A stretch of DNA of 64,000 bases, taken from NCBI RefSeq assembly GCF_010093535.1, contig NW_022985187.1:726051-790050 (forward strand). Direction: 5' to 3'. The translations under genes and the position numbers were made by a program. Below are positions 1-12,107 of the stretch, in pieces; position 1 is the first letter of the stretch, and each line of letters begins with the position of its first letter. The stretch is from Lindgomyces ingoldianus (taxonomy: Eukaryota; Ascomycota; Dothideomycetes; Pleosporales; Lindgomycetaceae). The notes beneath the pieces were generated by a model. That model was not told where the DNA came from and searched no databases. It saw only the letters and a program-made list of their open reading frames with translations.

Positions 1-657
1 TTGGATGAATGGCATGGAGGGGATATGGATATCGGCAGTATTTATCGACATACACCTCGTCACAAGAATCTATGAAATGAAATATACATACAGTACAATG
101 GCTTTCTAGACTGTTTCCTTTGTCCCTTGGCCATACGTTCTGGTTGACAATTTTGAATGAAGGTAGGTCTGAGACAGCAAAGGATTACACTCAGCTAGCC
201 TAACGGAGACCACAAAATGACGGTAGTAAGTTCTATATACGAAGTGTACGTTGTGTCTCACAGCACCGAAGCATACGGAGATGCTAGATAAATATATGAG
301 GCACTGAAGTTTGTCCAAAAAAAAAAAAAAAGTACTAGATTGATATCAATAGCCACTTAGTACATACATATGTGCATACAAGTCCCACACGCACCCTCAA
401 AAACTTTTAGTTCCCCGCCCCTAAACACCACCAAGAAAAGCAAGGAAAGCACTAAATCGGCGCTGATCTGGATCTGATCCGATCGTCAGAAACAAACTAC
501 CATATGTACAAGAACCTGGATCTGGACTAGACATCCGACTCGGTCTACCTCTTCGTTTATCTCTGCCATGCAACCTTTCTGCTCTTCGTTGTTGTTCTAC
601 CGCATCTATGGCATCGTAGATTTAGGTTCCCTCGTGTCGGAGAGAAAGATCGGCGGT
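1..657. other. Gene-free left edge, 3' flank of the CPSase gene
   Basis: No supported gene is seen. The stretch lies downstream of the minus-strand carbamoyl-phosphate synthase gene and would hold its 3' UTR. It contains a 15-base A run at 317-331. Short open frames here have no recognisable family features. Confidence 0.5.
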
Positions 658-3600
658 CTACAACGGCCGGCCACCAATGAAGTCACTCCACGGCCTGACT
701 TCACTCGGGATACCATCCTTCCTCGGCAGTTTCTCGCTCATGCATTGTGCGAAGAGCACCGCAGTCTGTGTGATGTCACCTATTAGCATTATCCCTCAGC
801 CATCTTCAATCATGGGCAAACTCACCTTTGGCTCCATAAAGAGTGGAACACCAAAGTCGACGGCATTCCTCCTCATAACGTAATCCTCATCGATCAAGCT
901 AGCAGCCCTGAACTTAGCCAAATTGAACACACCGCGGATGTCGTATTTCTGGAACACTTCGCGGAGAGCGCGCTTGTCTTCCTTGGGGAACTCGATGACT
1001 TCAACACTGACGCCCTCGGCTTTGGATTCTAGAAGTTGTTTGACGGCCTTGTTGGCAGCGAAGAACTTGTAGCCGAGAGGATGCACATAGTTAGCTATTT
1101 GAACGAGTGCGTCTGATGATGTGTCACCGCCGAAGAGGAGGCCTTCGCCCGGTTGTGGAAGGCGGAAGTTCATCGTCGATTGCATCGAGGCCCAGTAGGC
1201 TTCGACGAGATCTTTCCCAAAGCAAGCCATTTCGCCCGTAGATGCCATTTCGACACCAAGGTATGGGTCGGCGCCTGCTAACCTGGTCCATGAAAATTGT
1301 GGGACTTTAGTTGCCAGGTAGTTCCTCTCGACTGCCATCAGATCCACTGGCTCAGGGACTTCGCGACCGACGAGAGCCTTGGTCGCAACGTCGATGAAGT
1401 TTGTACCGAGAACTTTGCTGACGAAGGGGAACGAGCGGGACGCGCGAAGGTTGCATTCAATGACCTTCAACAGTGGCTCGCCGCCTTCGGGATGCTTCTC
1501 TTTGATGATCTGCATGTTGAAGGGACCGGTGATGCTCCAGGCCTTTGCGACCTTCTGGGCGATCTCCTTGACTCTCTCCTTGATGCTGTCGTTGAGGTTC
1601 ACTGGTGGCAGGACGAGCGTGGCATCCCCAGAGTGTACGCCAGCATTTTCGACATGCTCGCTAATAGCGTGGACTAGAAGGTTACCGTTTTCAGCGACCG
1701 CATCGCAGTCGATCTCCTGTGCTCCGTCAATGTATTGGGTGATGACTACCGGATGGTCGGGGGAAACGTCCGCCGCGGCAAGAAGCTTCTCCTTGAGTTC
1801 GTCTTCGCTTCGAATAACGGTCATGGCAGCGCCGGAGAGAACGTACGAAGGCCGAACAAGGACAGGATATCCAACAGATTTTGCAAACTTCTGCGCATCC
1901 TCAAAGGAGGTAAGTTCCTTCCAGGCAGGCTGATCGACGCCGATGGAGTCAAGAATCTGAGAAAACTTGTGGCGATCCTCTGCCTTGTCGATGTCATGGG
2001 GATCGGTTCCGAGCACCTTGGCCTTGCCAGATTCTTGTAGTTTGAGGGCAATGTTCTGAGGAAGTTGGCCTCCGACTGACACCACAACTCCGCTAGCTGA
2101 TTCCAATTCGTATATATCCATGACTCGCTCATAGCTCAACTCCTCAAAGTAAAGCTTATCGGCGACGTCGAAATCGGTGGAGTATGTTTCTGGATTGTAG
2201 TTGATCATGACAGTCTTCTTTCCAAGCTTACCAAGAGACAGCGTAGCATTGACAGCACACCAATCAAACTCCACAGAGCTTCCGATGCGGTATACGCCAC
2301 TTCCAAGAACAATAGTACCATGGTCATCGAAGGTGACATCGTGGGAGGAGGCGTTATAAGTCGTGTACAGGTAGTTGGTGTCAGCGGGGAACTCTGCCGC
2401 AAGAGTATCAATCTTTTTGACCCACGGCCTGATTCCGAAGCCCTTTCTGCGTGCCCGGACTTCGTCTTCGGTGCTGTTGACCGCTTTCGCAATCTGCTTA
2501 TCAGAGAAACCTAGCTTCTTTGCCTTCAATATCATTTCTTTCTTGAGGCCAAAGAGGCTGCCAATATCCTGAAGCTCGTGTGTGCAGTCAACAATGTTTT
2601 GAAGCTTGTATAGAAACCACTTGTCGATTTTAGTCAGATGATGTACTTTATCAACTGAGTAGCCCTCGTGGAACATAGCTTGGCCAACAGCGAGCCACCG
2701 GCGATCCGTAGGATTTTGGAGAACCTCGTCAAGGTCTTCGAATTCAGCTCCTTGGAAACCTAAGAACTTAGGGTCAACTTGTCGGCAAGCCTTCTGGAAA
2801 GATTCTTCGAAGGTGCGTCCAATGGCCATAACCTCGCCGACAGACTTCATAGAGCTGCCAATGTCTCTCTTGACATTCTGGAATTTGGCCAGATCCCATC
2901 GAGGCATTTTGGTGACAATGTAGTCTAAGCTTGGCTCGAAATTGGCAGTTGTAGTCTTGGTGACAGCATTTGGCAGTTCCGGTAAGGTGTGTCCGAGGCC
3001 GATCTTTGCGGCAGTGTATGCCAGTGGGTATCCGGTGGCTTTCGAGGCCAAAGCAGAGGACCGAGACAAACGAGCATTGACTTCAATGACCCTGTAATCT
3101 AATCCATCGGGTTGAAGCGCGTATTGAACGTTGCACTCTCCGACAACACCCAAGTGGCGAACAATCTTGATGGAGGCAGAACGGAGCATGTGGTATTCCT
3201 CATCGCTAAATGTTTGACTTGGAGATACCACAATACTATCGCCGGTATGTACTCCGAGGGGATCAAAGTTCTCCATGTTGCAAACCGTGATACAATTGTC
3301 GCTTGCATCGCGCACAACCTCGTACTCTGCCTCCTTCCAGCCTTTCAGCGACTTCTCGACAAGGATCTGTGGGGACAGGGTGAGAGATCTGGCAGAGAGA
3401 TTCCTGAGCTCTTCCGCATTGTTTGCGAAACCCGATCCTAACCCACCCAAGGCGTACGCAGCACGGACGATAATAGGATATCCAACTTTCTCGGCGGCAT
3501 CCAGAGCTTCATCGATAGAGGAAACCGCAATAGACTTGGCGATTGGAATGTCGATCTCGTCGAGCGCTCGTGCGAACAGATCACGATCCTCGCTGGTCTC

Positions 3601-4285
3601 TAAAGTTTTAATGCTCGTTCCAAGAACCTTGACGCCATACTTCTCAAAGATGCCCTTCTTGTTCATGTTCACGCCCAAGTTCAACGCAGTTTGACCACCG
3701 AAACTGAGGAAGATGCCATCGGGCTTCTCTTTCTGGATCACATATTCGACGTATTCAGGAGTAACAGGGAGGTAGTAGATTTCGTCGGCGAGCACGTGCG
3801 ACGTCTGAATGGTTGCGATATTTGGATTGATGAGAACTGAACGAACACCAGCCTCCTTCAGAGCTTTCAGAGCTTGCGACCCTGGCGATGAAGTTAGAAA
3901 TGAGCTCCACCATAGCAGAAAGCATGCCAATTGATATGCTCGTACCAGAGTAGTCGAACTCTCCAGCCTGACCAATGCTCAGACCACCAGAGCCAATGAC
4001 CAAGACCTTCTTCACATCTACCAAATTCTGAGCTCCAGCAATTACACCGCTATTGATGTATGCCTGAGCATTAGGCGCGGTTTGGCTCTGGTCCCAGGTC
4101 GCCGAGAGCTTGGAGAAGGCTCGTAGCTGTCGGTAGGGCATAGGTGACTCATGGTTGGTTCGAACAGGTAGAAAGCGTGTCGAAGTTCGAGAAGTAAAGG
4201 TCCTAGCTGAGACCGAGGGAGTTGACAAACGACATTGTCGCGTGAAAGCTGGTGCGCGACGTGCGAGACGCCCGCAGAGAGCCAT
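658..4285 (-). CDS. arg3: Carbamoyl-phosphate synthase, arginine-specific, large chain, mitochondrial
   Basis: Makes carbamoyl phosphate from ATP, bicarbonate and glutamine-derived ammonia for arginine synthesis, with a separate glutaminase small chain. Three exons are predicted: 4285-3946, 3881-826 and 765-658, with introns of 64 and 60 bp, giving 1167 aa, close to the family length. ATG 4285 is the first ATG in frame and opens a basic, Ser/Arg-rich presequence of about 45 residues, as expected for the mitochondrial arginine enzyme rather than the fused CAD-type pyrimidine enzyme. The glycine-rich GSGGLSIGQAGEFDYSG motif lies near residues 97-114. Two ATP-grasp halves follow (roughly 205-400 and 750-945), then an MGS-like C-terminal domain. 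The last exon supplies the conserved ending GGRPL; reading through the intron at 766-825 would give a short non-family tail. The upstream peptide known to control the small-chain gene is not expected here and was not seen. Confidence 0.95.
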
Positions 4286-5052
4286 ATCAAGTGGCCACAG
4301 CACGCAGGCGAGAGCTTCGGAGCTCCTTCAGGTGGCAAGGGGACAGCAGGACAGGGGAAGGATCGAGCACACGCGAAAGAAGTCCTACAAGGCCGGGAAG
4401 GTCCAATTGAGTCGTACAAAGGCCTTTGCTTGCGATTGAAGACCAGACAAAGCTCTCTTTGATGGTGTGAAGATATATCGCGGGGTGGAAATTTTCTGGA
4501 GAGCTGTGATTTGAATGATTCACCAATCAGCTCGCTTCCGATAAGGCTTGCCAGATCTTCTGTGGGCGGTGAGGCTGGCGGACCCTTGTAGCTATTCAAG
4601 AGCCAGAACAATGAACGAAGGACAGCAACGGTAACTTGCAAGTTGAGTCCAGAGAAAGCACAGTAGGACCTGTATGAAGAGTAAACATCACGGTCAAGTT
4701 AGATTCTAGCAACTCAGGAAGATTTGCCATCTGTACAGCTAGGGCGAATTTTCGCAGGATGAGACCGATGACCGGCGCCGCGAGGTCGAACAATTTTTTT
4801 TTCTTTCGAAAACTGCACCATGGTGCATGGAACATTGCATCACCCACGCTTCAAGCCGGGGACGAACTCAACTCAAGTTTTTGCAAAGTCACAAGGCGAC
4901 GCTAGCCGCTTGCAAAATCCCTCCACTGGCTGCAGATGGCATTCTCAGCATCCAATCAGTGTCTGGTCCAGCATGTGAACAGGTGCACGAGTTCCCGGAC
5001 CCCCCCCTCTGTGGGCTGCGCAGTCTGTGTGGTGCTTGAGCGAATTGTCAAT
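4286..5052. other. Intergenic: CPSase promoter side and Lcl3 3' flank
   Basis: About 770 bp between two minus-strand genes. It should contain the CPSase promoter and leader and the lcl3 3' UTR. A T-rich run is present near 4794-4805. I see no supported gene or clear Gcn4/Cpc1 site (TGACTCA) in it; the one perfect copy nearby, 4145-4151, is inside the coding exon. Confidence 0.5.
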
Positions 5053-5935
5053 TCATCCTGCTTTCTTCTGCTTCTCTGCTGCTGTATGGCGAGTCTTGTA
5101 GTCTCTTGGGCTTTCGACCGCCTTCGGTTGCTCCCCTCGCAATCGTCCCAAGATGGTGGGTTTCGTCCACATACCTACTTTGTCTTCCCTTGCCTTCTTC
5201 TCAGCGTCCCGGTACCTTTGCTCAAAATCTCCAAATTCAGATCCAGTTTTCGCTTCATACACAGTTCCTAGACCCATTCTGAGCATTTCTAGCCCGACGT
5301 CCTTCTTCAAAAACCACTTTCGCACAAAGACTTGTGCTACCACTCGGCCGTACTGGTCACGCCTGTAGATGTATGCTCGAACTCGCCGATTGAGTATGTA
5401 TTCCGAAAGCCAGTCAAGCGCCTCTTTGGAATATGGTTGGGCTTCTCGTCCCCAGTGAGCCAGCTCCGGAGCATCGACGCCGGCAATTCGTATGTGTATC
5501 TACGGATTATAAAAATTACTGATTGAAATTTGATGTCGAGCGCACGAAGACCAAAATACATACCGTTTTATTCACTAAAAACTCTCTTGCGGTAGGCACT
5601 CTCTTCCATGGTAGCCACCCCCATCCAGCCATCCTTCCTCCAGGTGTGTGGAACAGCCTGAAGTTGTCGGCATCTCCAACGGCTGTAACACGGCCGAACA
5701 GACTTCTTCGCCGGAAATAGTCTGGTTTTATATGGTTGACACTTGGAATTCGTCGTAGATATGACTTGTACAAGCGGATTCCGGTAACTGTTGAAACCGT
5801 GAAGATGAGAGATGGTATGAGGGTTCGAGGTTCCGTGAACATAGACAACCAATTCATCGTCTTTACTGTCTCCACCCATGAAGTGGGGCTAGTTATTTTC
5901 TTATCATCTTCGCCACGCGACCAAGGCCATCGCAT
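5053..5935 (-). CDS. lcl3: Lcl3-type membrane-anchored SNase-fold endonuclease
   Basis: Probable mitochondrial-membrane endonuclease of the fungal Lcl3 family. Two exons, 5935-5564 and 5499-5053, with a 64-bp phase-0 intron, give 272 aa, the usual family size. Residues about 39-57 form a single hydrophobic membrane segment, followed by a staphylococcal-nuclease-like domain from about 80 to 240. This contains the signature IRIAGVDAPE and the downstream YRRDQYGR segment, which carry the family's acidic metal-binding and arginine positions. The C-terminus (SPRDYKTR) matches the family. Location and activity are inferred from the family. Confidence 0.9.
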
Positions 5936-7433
5936 CGCTGGACCTGCTGAATGGCGGTGGTTTCGTGAGGTTGTGTGAGCACATGGTTGCTCGTGCCATG
6001 GCGCTATTCAGCACTTTCTCCGCTCGCGCGATTCCGCGACTAGATGGCACGTGATCGGCTGGATTCCGCTGCGCTCTACAGGTGTCAGGCCCATTTACGA
6101 GGGGCTTGATAATCCTCAACTTAACAAATATCTTTCCGTACGGAGCACAAAATCGCAAGAGTCGATTTGGTTCGCATACACTTGATGTGGCCATTAACCC
6201 TCTTTAGATGGATCGATTTATCTTATCTGTATGGCTGATCGAAGAAAGCAGGCTCAATCGAACGAGAAATCAAATAAAAGTTTCAGCTTCTAAACCTTCT
6301 GCGGCGTTCGTATGTGTGTATCCCAAACGGTACCCAAGCAGAGTCTTCACGTCTCTTGGACCCGAGCGCCTTTCAGACATGCCAGGGAGGAGCCGCACCA
6401 CTACCACAGCTTCTTCTGCAGCATCATGAGATCAATGAGATAGCTTGCCATTCAAACCAGTCTATTGTATAAACACGCTAGTGAATGATCGTAATCCATC
6501 TAGGTGAGCATTCACTAAGCCCTTTGCCTTCGTGAGGGAGCTTGACGTTTTCTAAAGAGTAGCCCTAACTATCGCCTTGTATGCGAGGTTGACGCGCTGG
6601 TCTCGTTCCGCTTCCGCACTTGTGAACAGTGGAGAGTGTCTCCTAATCGCCGGTAGTCATGGTGTCATTGGAGTGATCCTGTAATCCATATTAGCAAACA
6701 AAAATCCCATGGCAGACCCTCAAAAAGGCTGTCAAGATCATAATTTATTGAGAATGGAAATGCATGTATTGTTATATACTTACAATATAGATGTTCATAG
6801 ACGGAGTTCTAGCAGGCCCATGCCTGAAATACTGCAATGCTAGCTGAGAGTTACTGTTCAAGTCACCAATAATCGGTTAGTCACATCTCGGCGAAGGCAA
6901 GAGCGGACTACTAGGGTAGCCGTGAGAGGATTCTAATGAGATCTCTAACACTGCCTTTGATATCCTAAGAAGGTTGAGGAAGTGATGTTGAAGTGAAGCA
7001 GGTGTATCACCTCGAGTACCCAATCGGGCGGGCATGGGTACGGCACGAGCCGAAAATAACCGTTCGATGAAGCTAGACAGGCACAAAATAACTGCATTAC
7101 GGTTGCAGCAACTGTAAAGGAGTGTTGGACATAGGTCGGTGAGCCTCAAGTGGTGAGAGAAGGTTGAAAAGCAGGGATGGGACGGACCTCCGGGCTGAAG
7201 CGCTCTTCCCGAAAAGGAATGGCACAGAGGCAGAACCTCAATCCTCGAGACAAATTGTATGACCACCACGCCATCAGACTTCGAAGAACGGAATTTCATT
7301 TGCTTTTCATATACCCTTCATTTCCTTTCTTTCTTTTCTGATACCCTAACATCTAGGCGAATGGTTCATTGCGACCGTTAGCGTTTGCCTCTCACAATCG
7401 GGTGGCTGATGCCGTTCTCTGTGGAGGGCCATC
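5936..7433. other. Intergenic promoter region between lcl3 and the demethylase gene
   Basis: About 1.5 kb separating divergent genes. No supported gene was found on either strand. The final 130 bp are pyrimidine-rich (CTTTCTTTCTTTTC near 7325-7339) and end in CTAACATCTAG at 7346-7356, which looks like the branch point and acceptor of a 5' UTR intron. Two upstream ORFs lie beyond it and are listed separately. Confidence 0.5.
7361..7381 (+). promoter_or_regulatory. Six-codon upstream ORF before the LSD1-like gene
   Basis: ATG GTT CAT TGC GAC CGT TAG lies 52 nt before the main ATG at 7434. Whether it is transcribed depends on the unmapped transcription start. If so, it could modulate initiation at the main start. 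Confidence 0.4.
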
Positions 7434-7525
7434 ATGTATTCAACACTCGCTGCTTCGACCGACGACGATGCGCTCGTTGGGAGTCCACTCCCAAGCCCAT
7501 TCCTCTTCAACCAAAACCACGATGA
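7409..7525 (+). promoter_or_regulatory. Overlapping upstream ORF across the LSD1-like start codon
   Basis: An ATG at 7409 opens a 38-codon frame that runs over the main ATG (7434) in another frame and stops at 7525. Overlapping uORFs usually lower translation of the main frame. It could also mean the real start is a later ATG in the same exon. Confidence 0.35.
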
Positions 7526-10500
7526 ACTTTTATCGATTTCGATGTCAAACGAAAGCGCGCATATGAAGCCTCACGGTCTTACTGGTGTTCCCATGTCTGG
7601 GCTTAATAATCTCATCACTGGGCAATACAGTGAATCGACTCCATCGTCAACTCACAATGGCGATGTGCATGACTTTTCTGAACCTAATGGTAGCCATATG
7701 AGCGGCAGAGAGGACCGGGATGGCTCCAACTCGAGCGGGTTGGTAAATGGGCACGAGCGTAGTCACGCTCTTTCCCCCTTGCACTATCCTCACGGGCCTC
7801 AACGTTCCCAATTCAACGACGCTGCCGCTGAGGCGAAACTATATGTACCCGTGAAACTAGATGGCCACAAATTGGTATCTCTGGCGGCCAATGGAACTGT
7901 TACTGCAAGACCGGCAGCTTCTTCACCGCAAAATAAAGAAGCAATTCTCAACAACAATCCTATGGCGAAATCTTCGGGACCTTTTGGCCGAGACCTGAAA
8001 CTTTCTTCCACACCGGAATTATCGCAATCCCAAGAGCATGCTGGCAGGCATCGCTCGGCAGGCACCAGTTCAGTCAGAGGAAAAGTTAGAGAATTTAGAG
8101 CGAGCTCATCAATACCCGCTGCGCTGTCATGGGAAGAATTTGCGAGACAATCCATATTAGCAGCTGAGAGCTCACGTCTCAACCCCTTTTCTCTGCACCC
8201 GGAAGAATACAAAATGCTGAGGGATCACATTACCCACGCACAGGTTACGATCTACCTAAACATTAGGAACGGAATCCTCAGACTCTGGACGCGAAACCCT
8301 CTTGTACACGTTACAATAGAAGAGGCGGTGGGATGCGCTCGAGAGAAGCGTTATTTCAGCCTCGCAAAAGTGGCATATCACTGGCTAATGAGAAATGGCT
8401 ATATTAATTTTGGATGCGTCGAAGTTTCGAACACAGCAGGTCCCATTCCCCGTGTGAAAGCCAAAGGCGGGCCTCGACGAACAGTGCTCGTCTTAGGTGC
8501 TGGTATGTCAGGACTCGGATGCGCGAGACACCTCGAGGGGCTATTCGCACAACTGGGTGGTCAGTGGACAGAACAGGGCGAGCGGCCACCAAAAGTTATT
8601 GTTCTCGAAGCACGGCCCCGCGTCGGTGGAAGAGTGTATTCTCATCCGTTGCGCAATCAATCCCAATCCACCATTCCGGCAGGACACCGAAATACTGCTG
8701 AAATGGGCGCGCAGATTGTCACTGGCTACGAGCACGGTAATCCTATGAATGCGATAGTTCGAGGCCAACTCGGCATCCCTTATCACGGCCTACGCGATAA
8801 CACGATACTCTATGATCATGACGGGTCAAAGGTTGAGCGCAGTCAGGACATACTGGTAGAGAAGCTATACAACGATATTCTAGAGCGCGCTAGTGTATAT
8901 CGGCATAAATCTGCTACTTTTCGGGTTGTTGAAGGAGACCGTAACCTGATATTGTTCGGACGTGATCCGAGTGACACTGGAGGGGCAACTATAGCGACAT
9001 TGGAGAACTCCAACACCCCATTACCTGCCAGCGCCAGTACCACTGCCTCTACTACGGAGGAAAAGCCTTCAACAGGAGTTGAGAAACTAGCTGGACGGGC
9101 TTACCAGCTCTCTGCTGGGTTCAATCCTAATATTCCTGCAGCAGAGGCCGTCACTACGATGGGGTGGCAGCTTCGATCTGGCGCTTCCAATTCCCAGTCT
9201 TTGCAATTAGACACAATTGCGAAATCATCCCCGTATCCCACCTTAGGCGAAACCATGGATAATGGCATCAGCCAGTACCAGGCGATCCTTGATCTCAAAC
9301 CGAAAGACCTGCGCCTCCTGAATTGGCACCACGCAAATCTCGAGTACGCGAACGCAGTGAGCGTTAACCAATTGAGTCTCAGCGGGTGGGATCAAGATAT
9401 CGGTAATGAGTTTGAAGGGGAACACTCAGAAATCATTGGAGGCTACCAACAAGTACCGCGTGGGCTTTGGCAGTGCCCTGGTAAGCTAGATGTTCACTTC
9501 AAATCAGTTGTCAAATCCATCCGTTACAACCCTCAAGACAATAGTAAAGGGAAGGCTGTGAAAGTCGAATGCACCAACGGGGAAGTATTCGAGGCCGACC
9601 AGATTGTAATAACGACGCCACTCGGCGTTCTCAAATCAGGATCTATCAGATTTGAACCTCCACTCCCCGAATGGAAGCAAGGGGTTATTGAGCGCATGGG
9701 ATTTGGTCTACTAAACAAAGTTAGTACAACACATACTACCCTCATTATGTCTTTGCTAATGCCCTCCTTAGGTCATCCTTGTTTACGAGGAAGCATTCTG
9801 GGAGCCCGACCGTGACATGTTTGGGTTATTGAATGAAGCAGAACATCAAATGAGTCTCGATCAGAGCGACTATGCGACACGGAGAGGCCGTTTCTACCTT
9901 TTCTGGAATTGCATTAAGACGAGTGGTCGGCCGATGCTGGTGGCTCTTATGGCGGGAGAAGCAGCTCACTTTGCTGAAGCAACTCCAGATGGTCAACTGA
10001 TCAAGGAGGTCACAGGCCGGCTGGCCACGATGTTCGCGCCTAACCCAGTCCCTCTTCCCTCAGAAACAATTGTCACTCGATGGAAGAAAGATCCTTTCGC
10101 GTGTGGAAGCTATTCCTATGTTGGGGCAAAGACACAGGCGGGTGACTACGATGTCATGGCGAGGCCGCACGGCCCTCTACACTTTGCTGGCGAAGCCACG
10201 TGCGGCACACATCCTGCAACGGTTCATGGCGCCTACCTGTCGGGTCTCCGCGCCGCTGCAGAAGTCGTAGAGTCTATGATTGGACCCATCAAAATCCCGA
10301 GCCCACTTGTAGAGAAACGGATTAAACTTGAGCTCTCGATAACCCCAGTCATCATGGAGTCAAAACGCAAACTCGGGCCAGAAATCAGTCAATTAGACAG
10401 TCGAACTGCAGAACAACTCCGTGAGGAAGATTATGAAGCATCCATCATTGGCGCAATCCTCAACGAAATTGGTGAGCGTCCGATCAAACCTGGCCGGGCT

Positions 10501-10887
10501 GGGGTGAACCCTTTCTTGCTGTATACGAAGGACAACTGGTACAAGTGCAAGGCCGATTGCGATGCCGCACGCAAAGTGACAACTGGAGATGCTAACGCGA
10601 AAGCCTCCAAGACGGAGATCCGAGCAGCACTTGGACTCATGTGGCGGACTGCAAGCCCAGACATCAAGAAGCCGTACCTGGACCAGACACAGAACGCTAG
10701 GGACGGCGCTGCAGCAAATGCAGCCAACTTTAAAGAACGTGTAGCTACCTGGGATCGTGAAGCAACACGCATTCGTCAAGAATACATCCAGACCCACCCA
10801 CCCCCAAATGGGAATGAAAACATGATGAACAGCCGCACGGCAATCGAATTAGGGACTGGGAAACGGCTTCGCCGATTAGGAGCGTAA
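7434..10887 (+). CDS. LSD1-type histone demethylase: SWIRM, amine oxidase and C-terminal HMG-like domain
   Basis: Likely nuclear FAD-dependent demethylase of mono- and dimethyl-lysine on histone H3 (fungal LSD1/HdmA type). Exons 7434-9719 and 9772-10887 with a 52-bp phase-0 intron (TGCTAAT branch) give 1133 aa. The first 220 residues are low-complexity. A SWIRM domain spans about 225-330. The FAD-binding GAGMSGLG motif is near 353, and EARPRVGGRV follows at the end of the dinucleotide fold. FGLLNK places the lysine equivalent to LSD1 K661 at residue 762, exactly at the exon junction. The CoREST-binding tower coiled coil of animal LSD1 is not visible; a Ser/Thr-rich insert sits in the oxidase instead. 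Residues about 1000-1105 resemble an HMG box (NPFLLYTKDNW). Substrate specificity is inferred. Confidence 0.9.
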
Positions 10888-12107
10888 TACGTTAGACTCC
10901 ATCTGCATTCTCATACTACGTCTTTCTATGCATAGCCCGGCGTGGCGTCAGCATTTGCGGCGGCGTTCGGGCAGTCACATCTTTTCTCTCTTATACTAGT
11001 TACATGTTCTACAAACGTGTTTGAGCAGTATGTTTGCCCAACCGGCCCATGTCCGGGTGAATAGGCTCGGACCACCGGTGGTTAATGTGCATTATATGGA
11101 TTGCATTGCTATTTGCATGGGACCGCAGCGCGATAGTTGAGCACGGCGAGCTCTGGTGGGATAGACACCACTTAGTTACAGGTACGGCATGGCTCTGAGT
11201 TGTACTGTCCAGTACACTGCACTGTCAGACTTTAGTGTACGGAGAAGGTAACTAGACATGAAATACGTTGTGTTGTGAAGGCGGAACGGTTAAATGTTTC
11301 TCTTGTCTTAGTTTGTGGTCACACATAATGCTATATAGAAAACACTGGACGCCTCGCCAGGCTCACAAGCAGCCAACAGCGCACACGCATGGCAATCACA
11401 AGTCATGCCGTTCTTGGGCAAACGTGCAAGACGGCGCCACCTTGCTTGTGGTCTCTGCTAGCTCTCGATTCTCGAAGCTAGGCGTCGAGCGAGCTGCATG
11501 AATGGTGGGTATTTAGCCACCAAGCGCAACGCTCCAGGGACGCCCGCCCGCTTGAGTCGTTGCCACCGAGGTGTTGGAGGAGAGTCCCCGCAAGGAGGGT
11601 TGCAGTTGCAGAGTCCCTCACGACGGGTTCTGGGGCGATGAAGTGGGGAGTGGGGACCAAGAGTCGTTCTGGCGGATGTCGTGCGTGATGGGCTGGGGAA
11701 AAAGACCCCAGCGGTTGCTCTTCCCTCGTGGCGGGGCCCTGTCAATAGACGCTGGACTGGCAGTGATTGGCTTCCGCAATCCAGGTCGCGGAAACGCTGT
11801 TCGGGCTTCGGCGCAGCCTCGCTCGTTCGCGCAGGTGAAGGTCGCAACGCCTGCGCCGCGTATTATTAGCAGCACCACCAAGCCTCTGGCCTCCTCCTCC
11901 TCCTCCTCCGTTTCCAGCCTTTCTCCGTCCGCTCTGTCACCACTCAAGTCACGTCCCCATGCTGGACACCGCCATATCGTACCATCTGGGGAACCACCCT
12001 GCGCAGGGCGTCGCTACGTAAGGACGAATGCGCCTGTGCCCGACACCTCTATACCTATCTCTCCACCCCCACTGCAGCGTTCGTCCCCCCAGCTGCAGAC
12101 GGCCATC
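10888..12107. other. Intergenic region and probable creB leader
   Basis: No supported gene in about 1.2 kb between two plus-strand genes. The right half is C/T-rich and probably contains the creB promoter and 5' leader. A fairly long open frame at 11571-12191 overlaps the creB start in another frame but has biased low-complexity content and no family features. Confidence 0.5.
11891..11909 (+). repeat. CTC trinucleotide microsatellite
   Basis: About six uninterrupted CTC units in the pyrimidine-rich leader region upstream of the creB start. Confidence 0.9.

Noticed and set aside
796..825. CPSase stop at 796-798 reached by reading on from the main exon
   Set aside because: GTGAGT at 825 and an acceptor at 766 lead to an exon encoding the conserved family C-terminus, so this stop is intronic.
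1379..1933. 184-codon plus-strand frame opposite the CPSase gene
   Set aside because: Antisense shadow of a strongly conserved coding exon with codon-bias-driven openness.
4145..4151. TGACTCA, a perfect Gcn4/Cpc1 site, near an arginine gene
   Set aside because: It falls inside coding exon 1 of the CPSase rather than upstream, so a regulatory role is not supported.
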